A stretch of 64,000 nucleotides of DNA from Apostichopus japonicus (lineage: Eukaryota > Echinodermata > Holothuroidea > Aspidochirotida > Stichopodidae): assembly GCF_037975245.1 (NCBI RefSeq), contig NC_092563.1, positions 2,588,501-2,652,500 on the forward strand, written 5' to 3'. A program made the position numbers and the translations under genes. Positions 56,737 through 64,000 of the stretch are shown here, piece after piece (the first letter of the stretch is position 1; each line of letters starts with the position of its first letter). The notes beneath the pieces are model-generated. The model saw nothing but the letters and a program-made list of their open reading frames with translations. It searched no databases and was not told the origin of the DNA.

Positions 56737-59700
56737 TCACTGTTGTCGGACACGGTCATCTCGTTGACTCCATTCACCTTTTGACCATCTGCACAACAGG
56801 CCAATTATCAGCGAAGAGAGAATGGCGAACAAGAGGATATTAGCAACGATAATAAGGATCTTAGATGTGAAATAGATGCATCTGTCTCTGTGAATAATTA
56901 CATTAAAGTGGCACGTTGCGGTATTGCCAGATGGATCGGTAAAGAAGTAACTGACGGCAGTAGTACCGCGACCAAACGAGGATACCCCAGGGTAATGCGT
57001 CTGGACGACGGACGTGGCCGTATTGGAGTTGTCCAGAGCACGTGGTTCAAACCATGTTGCCGTCCTCACGCCTCGGCAGGATAGAAACCTTAGCGTCTCG
57101 GGGCAATGGAAAACCGTCGGAGGGGTTATATCTGTGAGGAGAAATTTGAATAGGGTGATTGGTTAATGTTCTCAACGGTCAATGGTAGAGACTAGGCTCG
57201 GTAAGTTCACGGATTGTAATTATACTTCATTACATGATCAAGGGCAAAGGGACACAGCGTCCTACGCACCTAAGTCAGTCAGTCACATGATAATAATTAT
57301 AATTAAACTTAATTGTATAATTATTGTAGTGAACGTTCGAACACTGTGTCGAATCTAAGGTAAAAACATTAGGATGCAAAGGGACCTGGTGAAAGATGTG
57401 ATATACCATGGTGATCGGTTGTCAGTTTATAGTATAGGCCTATACCATGAAAGAAAACGTGAAGAGTGCACACATGGACCTGACTCTTGGCGCCAATGTT
57501 GCTCGTTGCCACCAGTTACCATACTGAGCTTGTCCCATGTGATCACATGTTGATAAGTTCATTTTTGATTGTGTATGTTTTATAAGAGTTAGCACTAGCA
57601 GATTCATTATTTGCATAAAGGAGCTAGGATTCGGCATTTGGTCAGTAATTAAGCAGACTCCCTGTGTAGGGAGGGGACTGAAGACATTCTCGCTCGGAAA
57701 GAAAATGGTGTTAGTACCTACTGTATTTTTCAATGTGTTATGTGAGGTTGCAAAGGGGCTATGCATCTCCACCCCCCCCCCTTCTCTTTCCCGCGGGCTG
57801 ATCTGAGACCAGTTTCTGACGTTTCGTGACCGTTTTCAGCAGGCTGAGAAACTGCCTGTTTTCACCGAGATCGTCCTCAGTAGCTGAGAACGTACCAGGG
57901 GCTGCAAACGGCCTCCCGGACGCAGTTTGCGACGAGAGAGCTAATTTTCGAACGTTTTAAGGCCGTTTCCAGCCTAACGAATTTCATTAATACCACCACC
58001 TTACCGAGGATGTTGATTGTAAACCTGCATTCGTCCAATAGTACTCCATTCCGTTCAGCCGAGTAGATGACGTCAGTCCTTCCAATAAAGAAATCACTTC
58101 CAGAAAAGTGATTTTGTGTTATTATTGTTTCAGCTATGGTGAACTGTGGCTCATCCCAGAAGACACGTGATTGATTTGTCGAATCCATTACATGGACGAT
58201 AACATTTGGTGGGCAAGTAGAGAACCGTCCAAACACTTCAGATACTGTAGCATAGAAAAGAATGAGAAAGAAACCTCAAAAAGACATGTCAAAATTGGGC
58301 TTTACAACGTGATGGAAATATACGACAAAAAGGTGAATTTGTTATGTTTATATATTTCAATAAGTGAGGTAGTAAAAACAATAAATAATATAAATTTTGG
58401 ATTTTTTTTTTGAACAGATCAGTGGTATGTATGTATATGTGATCTTCCCGCAAGCAGGAACTCGCGAAAGAAGCCATGGAGGCTTGTAGACTCGCAAGCT
58501 GACCGAAGCCAATCTCTCGGCACACATTCATTTAATGTCTATGTCGGGAAGTTGTTATTGAACAACTGCCTTGCCAGACGACACACATTGCTGTTGGCGG
58601 TGAATCGAACCGGGGATCTCATGACTGGGAGACGCCGGCGTTAACCACTAGGCTATACACTCCGCCTTAATTTGGTAATTTGGTATGGTCCAGTGGATAA
58701 AGGAGGAGGGTGATATAAAGAAGTAATGGCACATAGCATCTAGTAGGCTAAGCTTAGGAGAATTATGCAAGGTTTTATCAATATGAAATGGTCCTCCGGG
58801 TACTAGAAAAATCTCACTGATCGAGTTAAACACCGTGAATCTGGATATAGCCGCCCGACGTGTAAGTGTGTGAGTCAGTATATAAGCCATAACATTCCTC
58901 CAATGTACGTATATGTAGTCTTCCCAGATCGATATTAAACATTTCAGCGATGTCATCAGTCCGTAGAGACCTTAAAGTATCTTGTCCGTCCCCCCTGCCC
59001 CACTCCCCTCGTATATCATACCTACGATGTTTATCTTAAAGCTACAAGATGCAGAATTTCCGACAACATCTGTAAATTCGTAGGTTATGGTTGTCGTTCC
59101 GAGCTGGAGTTGATCTCCTGGTTGATGGCTGGAAGTGACTTCCACCGGGAAACCCGAATTATCAACCGCTGATGGCACCTGCCATATTATTTCGTATCCA
59201 CTTTGAGGTACATCGATGGAGACAATTCTGGTAGCGTTTGGACAGTTTATTATCTTTGGTGGCTCAGAATCGTTTGGATCATAGCCCCCTATGTAGAGAT
59301 GATTTTCGAAAAATGAGAAAGTGACAAGTTCATTCTTTCTTACAGCCGAAATTAGGAAACTCATTTTCAAATCGCATATACACAACGATGATATATCTAT
59401 TGGACATGCATTTTGTTTTGTCATATTACCCTATTACTCATACCCATATAACCTAGTCCCTCTTACCTGTACAACGTATTTCTACTCCCGACCATGGGCG
59501 TCAACAGGTGGGGGACGGGGGGACATGTCCCCCCCCCCACTTTCAAAAGTGGAGGGGATATCATATCATTTGTCCCACCCACTTTTTAGAGTAGTTATTA
59601 AAAAAAAATCACATGCATATGCGCGATTTTCTGTTTAAGGTCAAGAAATCTGGACTCCCTGGGCCCCTGCTATCTATCACTTGCACCGTCATTTATCTCC

Positions 59701-62700
59701 CATTCTCCCAATATCCTAAATCTGCCCATTTAATTCGTTCGGGGGGGGGGGGGAGATCATTCGAAAGTGTATTGAATCTTGCACACATGTTGTTTGTATG
59801 GGTTCCAAGGGATTAGGTAAGCCATACAGGTAGATGGTGATGAGTTACTATGTTCATATCACTACCTCCAGTCCCTTGGACTGGACGGACGAATAGGGGT
59901 GTAGGGGTTAAGTAATTAAGCTTGGCTACATGTATTCGCCGGATATGGTAGATCTTTATTGTTTAGTGCCGTCTAGGCGCTACACACGCTCTGCGCGCGG
60001 TGCCTTTTTCTGATTATTATTATTAAAGTACCTGCATGGGCACATAACAACTGACGTCTCGCACCTACATGCATGTATTATATGTATACCACTCCACTCA
60101 TCCCGGAGGTGACGGCGCCACTTTCTCAATATTTCGTTTGAGATGGACGCTGTGTAATTCGTCTCCCTTGGTGTCAGAACGGCATCTTTCTACCAGTACT
60201 TTCTGTCGGGATTTAGTTTTGTGAGACAAAATTTCTCCTCACAGATCTGGTTCTGATGTAACTAAAAACGACTCAGGAAGGCCGTCTCCTGCGATCTAGG
60301 GGGTCTTATGTACCCAAAATTTTCTGGTACGCTACGCGCCAACCAATGGTGGCGCTCCGCTTAGATAGTATAGTGTCCCCCTCACTCACTTTCTGAAACC
60401 TGCTGACGCCCATGCCCCCGACCCTCATCTCCATCTTTCTCCTACCCCTTACACGTCCCCTACACCATTTAACTCCCTGTGTCCTGGCCTATACCCCGTC
60501 CTTTTCCCTATATACTCCTCCCCATGCATACCACCCGAATTGAGAATGAAACTCACTTGTAATATTGATATGGAAGTTGCACGTAGCCTGGTTATTGGAC
60601 AAATCAGTGAACGTGTAGTTAACTGTGGTAACGCCTTCCGAAAAGATATCACCCGGCGTATGGGTTGCTTGAATAACTAGCTCTCTGGTTTCTAGGTCCA
60701 AAGCAGTCGGTACTTGCCATTGTACTGCCACAAACTCTTCTTCAAACTCCAACTGGACATTGATATCATCGGAACAGGACGTGATGGTTGGAGGATTCAA
60801 ATCTTAAATTTAAGTAAATAAATTTCAAACAAGAGATCAAAATGTTGAAATATCAAAGGTCAAGAATGATGAGGGTAAAATGGTTTCTCCACATTTTACT
60901 TCTAAGCAGTCTCTTTGGTATGTCCTTGTGCCCTAGAATACTGGAACCCTAAAAAAAATTGTTTATGTTCATATTTTCCTTACTGAACGACTGACATTGC
61001 ATTGGTTTGTGACAAAGCACCCCTCCCCGACCACGGGAATGGAATTATGGAACTGACAAATGAAAATACAATAAAAAAGGCTGACAATTGACCACATGAT
61101 TATCACCGTGCCCTTTCCCTATTTTTGCGTAAATATCTTCGGTCTCCTAACAGCCCTCGATCCTTACATACATCACCACCACCTCCCCCCCCCCCCACCA
61201 CCCAACCGCTTCATTCCTGATTGGTAGCGCCATAATTTAGGTATTTGTGATATAGATCAAAGCTTGACATGCAGTAAAGATCATGGAAACCTGTTATTCA
61301 ATAAGTATGAAGTATGTTATACAATTCTGATAAAAGTAACATGTTACGTTGAAAAGCAACACGTACTGCAACATACATACATAATAGATACTGGCTAATT
61401 ATGCATCGGTCTAAAGTAATATGTTACAATGAATCATAATGCAATTAAAACAGCCTACACATATCATGGTTCCGTTCAACATTGATATTTAGCCATTCAT
61501 ATGATGGAGTCTTGTTGGATGTTGCATTGAATGATACCACTGGACCAACATGTATGTTAATCGTTCTGACACACATGCTATAATGTATAACTTTGAATAT
61601 TATAACATTAAACTGACATTAATGATTTTGAACCATGCGTGATGTCACTTGATGAAATTCAATTATAACAATAAACCAACATGCATATTAATCGTTTTGA
61701 AACACATGCTATGTTATTACTTTGAACGTTAATGTTAAACCCATTCATTCTTCAGAAACAATTACGATGTTACAATGAGTAATAACACTGAAGAAACACA
61801 CATTATTGAATAGTCATGAAATGTTATCTTATATGTTACCTTCCACAATAACACTAAACCGACACAAAGATTGGTTGTTATGGCTCATCACTTTCGACAC
61901 GCCGACTTTAAATTGACCCCCACTGAAGAAATCTGCTTGGTCATCCCCATCACCACTTCTCAACGAAAATGGATTCTTCCAAATTACCGTCGTGTCGATT
62001 CCAGTCGCTGTAGCAGAAACTGCTCTCCATGGACATATAGCTTCTGGCTCTAAATCATAAAAATACATTGTAAAAAGGTAGATTTAACAGGTTTTTAAAC
62101 TATACAACTGTTATCTGTTAAGTTTCATCAACTTACAACATTATCTGTGGATCAGTCAATAGCATACCGATGTATCTGTCGAACATATTTGCAGGTTTGT
62201 CTAGCATATTTATGGCCTGCTGCCCACCGAAACATTTTCGTGACACACTTTTTTGGGTCTCGATATGCCGTCATGATAACTTGCGGACTACCGAGACGTA
62301 AGCTCTGCACCTCTTAATTTTTAACTCTTCCTATACCCCCCCCCCCCCATGCAATAGTGGCGCTATCGCAAATCCACATATACTTTATCTGTCTATATAC
62401 ATATACCCTTTAACAATAGTGTATATGTAAATATCTATGACCTCTGATTGTCTATATAGGTACCGTCTACAACAGTGACGTCATAATGTCTGTACCTCCT
62501 AAACCAGGGTTGTCCAACCTTTGCAGAGGAGGGCCGCATGGAATGATTATGATGAAGGAGGGGGCCTCATGAACCCTACGCTCGATTTTTCGATTTTCGC
62601 CCGAAGCCCAAGGCAACAAGATATGAGCACTGCGCGCGGAGCGCACTGATTTATTTTCCTTCCTGATAAAACATGAATAAAGTCCAGCCGCCCCCCCCCC

Positions 62701-63193
62701 CCCCTCCGCTGAGAGAGTGTCACACAAACTGACCTGTATGCAGTTTTTTGGACCCAGAAGGTTCGAATGATTGATTATATAGCTTAAAATTGTTATCAAT
62801 AAATCTGCTCACTAACATTTCGCACCGTAGAGCATCTCTGGCGGGCCGGAAGCAACCATGCGGCGGGCCGGACTGTGGCCCGCGGGCCGTAGGTTGGACA
62901 ACCCTGCTCTAAACGATATACTCATTATAAACACCTGTATATACCTTCTACAAAAGTTAAGTTGAATGTACACTCGGCCGTGTTTTCTGTGAGATCTGCA
63001 AACACATAGGTCAGAGTCGTAGTTCCTGTGGTGAAGAAGTAACCAGGGGAATGGGTCCGTGACAGAACCAAGACCGTCCCGGATAAATCTGTGGCAGTCG
63101 GTTCGTCATACATGTAATTTATACCAAAGCTTCCACTCGGAATAACGACGGTCTCGTTTTCTGGGCAATTTACAACTGGAGCGCTATCGTCAA
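56737..63193 (-). CDS. HYR-repeat single-pass membrane protein, 3' part
   Basis: Six exons, in transcript order: 63193-62945, 62049-61840, 60802-60557, 59288-59022, 58244-58005, 57131-56737. They encode the last 535 aa; the gene continues upstream past 64000. Each exon holds one HYR (hyalin repeat, Ig-like) module with its two cysteines (for example NCPEN and AECTF in the first, HCPET and ATCHF in the last). Typical YxFTD-type strands are present (YVFADLTENTAEC, YTFTDLSNNQATC, YEFTDVVGNSASC). All internal introns are phase 1, so modules can be added or lost without frame change. The last exon adds a hydrophobic helix (about residues 496-518 of the fragment) and a 17-residue tail rich in Arg and Gln, implying a type I membrane protein with extracellular adhesion or binding modules. 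Modules two and five are divergent. The family is known in echinoderm hyalin and in complement and selectin-like proteins; the ligand is unknown. Which named gene this is cannot be told without the N-terminus. Confidence 0.85.
58402..58666 (-). mobile_element. tRNA-derived SINE
   Basis: On the minus strand the element starts with a 71-nt tRNA-like head (58666-58596). The head has a full A-box match (TAGCCTAGTGG) and a B box with one mismatch (GGTTCGATTCA). An unrelated body of about 180 nt follows and ends in a 10-base A run (58411-58402). The T stem is degenerate, so it is not a functional tRNA. It lies in an intron of the HYR gene. Confidence 0.7.
59493..60414 (+). mobile_element. TIR element, family A, copy 3
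   Basis: The left end CATGGGCGTCAACAGG and right end CCTGCTGACGCCCATG form an inverted pair with one mismatch. Inside the left end is a G-run/C-run hairpin, and near the right end is the conserved block (60283-60370) shared with copies at 1157 and 41161. It is 922 bp, the longest copy, and has no transposase frame. It sits in an intron of the HYR gene. Confidence 0.75.
61545..61740. repeat. diverged tandem duplication, period about 130 bp
   Basis: ACCAACATGTATGTTAATCG with CACACATGCTAT at about 61545-61625 recurs as ACCAACATGCATATTAATCG with ACACATGCTAT at about 61675-61740, in an intron of the HYR gene. No coding content. Confidence 0.6.
62505..62906. mobile_element. hAT-type MITE
   Basis: The ends are 16-bp inverted repeats CAGGGTTGTCCAACCT (62505-62520) and its complement (62891-62906). 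They are flanked by 8-bp near-identical repeats TCCTAAAC and CTCTAAAC, as expected for hAT elements. GGGCCG and CCCGCGGGCC motifs next to the ends are typical of hAT MITEs. It is 402 bp, noncoding, with an internal 15-base C run, in the intron between the first two HYR exons of the window. Confidence 0.85.
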
Positions 63194-64000
63194 CTGAACA
63201 GGAAACGTAAAAAGAAAGATGATGAGATTAATTTGAAAGTTAATTATTTTCACCACAAACATGCTGACTCAATATACGATAGCCTAGACCTGTCGTACTC
63301 TTACTGTGTCGGTGCGAAGCCTAGTCTAATTTATATATAGAAATCGGGACGGATATTACGTTCATTCATTGCAAAGGGATGTACAAATTAATATCACCTA
63401 TTTCCCCGGTCATTGTCTGAAGATAACTACGGACCACAGTGTTCTATTAACTGGAAATAACCTGACGAGGGGCTGGGAAGGGGGAGGGGGGGTTGGCGGA
63501 GAGGGTGAATTATGATTATGAACCATTATCAGTTACTTAATTCCATGTTCATTCATACTTAGTAAAGATTCCTAAATCCTATTGGTCCATTCAGGTCAGC
63601 TGACCGTGGTTAATCCTGTGAGTAACGCACGGTAAAATTACGGGGCATCACTTTAATAAATCTTTGGTTCAATATGTAACCAAAAATGTTTTGTTTTATG
63701 ATTTTTCCCCCACACAAATGGTAGTGTATGAATGAACGGGGTTAATCAACGGTCTAGCGTGCGTTACTCACATGACTTAATGCACTCCGGGTGTTAATGC
63801 TATCGCTGGATGCACTCGGGCTCCGCCCTCGTGCATCGCTTGCATTATCCCCCGATCGTGCATTAATCCTGTGAGTAACGCACGCTAGACCGTTGATTAA
63901 CCCCTTATTGTTAAGCTGTTATAGTGTGACCGTTTACTAACTCTTTTATTGTGAACGATTGCATCTAAAACGTTGGCAAATGAGTCATGCTATAGTAATC
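63194..64000 (-). other. intron of the HYR gene, no exon seen
   Basis: Upstream of the first HYR exon in this window no further exon is recognised. The segment holds an inverted-repeat element (63738-63904), and a related single arm lies at about 63609-63636 (GTGGTTAATCCTGTGAGTAACGCACG, given here only by its position and start GTGGTTAATCC). Confidence 0.5.
63738..63904. mobile_element. fold-back/MITE-like inverted repeat
   Basis: GGGGTTAATCAACGGTCTAG begins an arm at 63738 whose inverted match ends at 63904. The arms pair over about 46 bp with one interruption of about four bases, around a 75-bp centre that itself contains partly symmetrical sequence. No coding capacity and no clear target duplication. 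Confidence 0.75.

Overview
The window is nuclear DNA from an animal: genes are split by many GT-AG introns, and the intergenic space is AT-rich and crowded with small transposons, microsatellites and long G or C runs. Gene content (cytosolic sulfotransferase, CEP89, Acinus, cathepsin A, HYR-repeat receptor) and style fit a marine deuterostome invertebrate. An echinoderm, possibly a sea cucumber, is my best guess, but it is inferred from general impression and not from a diagnostic marker.

Five protein-coding loci were rebuilt exon by exon, and in each the reading frame closes across every splice. (1) 2177-7446 (+): a complete 6-exon SULT-type sulfotransferase of 293 aa. Its fourth intron holds a 5'-truncated Penelope-like retroelement on the other strand. 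(2) 9503-22230 (+): an 18-exon CEP89 orthologue of 926 aa (centriole distal appendage). (3) 26931-43331 (-): a 14-exon Acinus (ACIN1) orthologue of 1102 aa with SAP domain, RRM, RNPS1/SAP18-binding motif and RS tail. (4) 45484-54055 (+): an 11-exon lysosomal carboxypeptidase (cathepsin A, CTSA) of 483 aa with all catalytic residues. (5) 56737-63193 (-): the 3' part of a membrane protein with six HYR modules in this window; its 5' end lies beyond 64000.

The loci run +, +, -, +, -. CEP89 and ACIN1 are tail to tail, and their distal poly(A) signals lie under 200 bp apart. ACIN1 and CTSA are head to head, separated by about 2.1 kb that contains a decayed LINE. CTSA and the HYR gene are tail to tail. 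Nothing suggests an operon or shared pathway; neighbouring genes are functionally unrelated, as is normal for animal genomes.

The least explained content is repetitive. One terminal-inverted-repeat family occurs three times (1157, 41161, 59493), sharing a block of roughly 85 bp and a G-run/C-run hairpin. Single copies of other MITE-like elements have clear inverted ends and sometimes target duplications (26330, 29504, 42258, 62505, 63738). There are also two tRNA-derived sequences, a Penelope-like element with a partial hammerhead-like motif, and an intronic duplicate carrying the decayed end of a CEP89 exon. I found no CRISPR array, rRNA, bacterial-type operon or other clearly new system.
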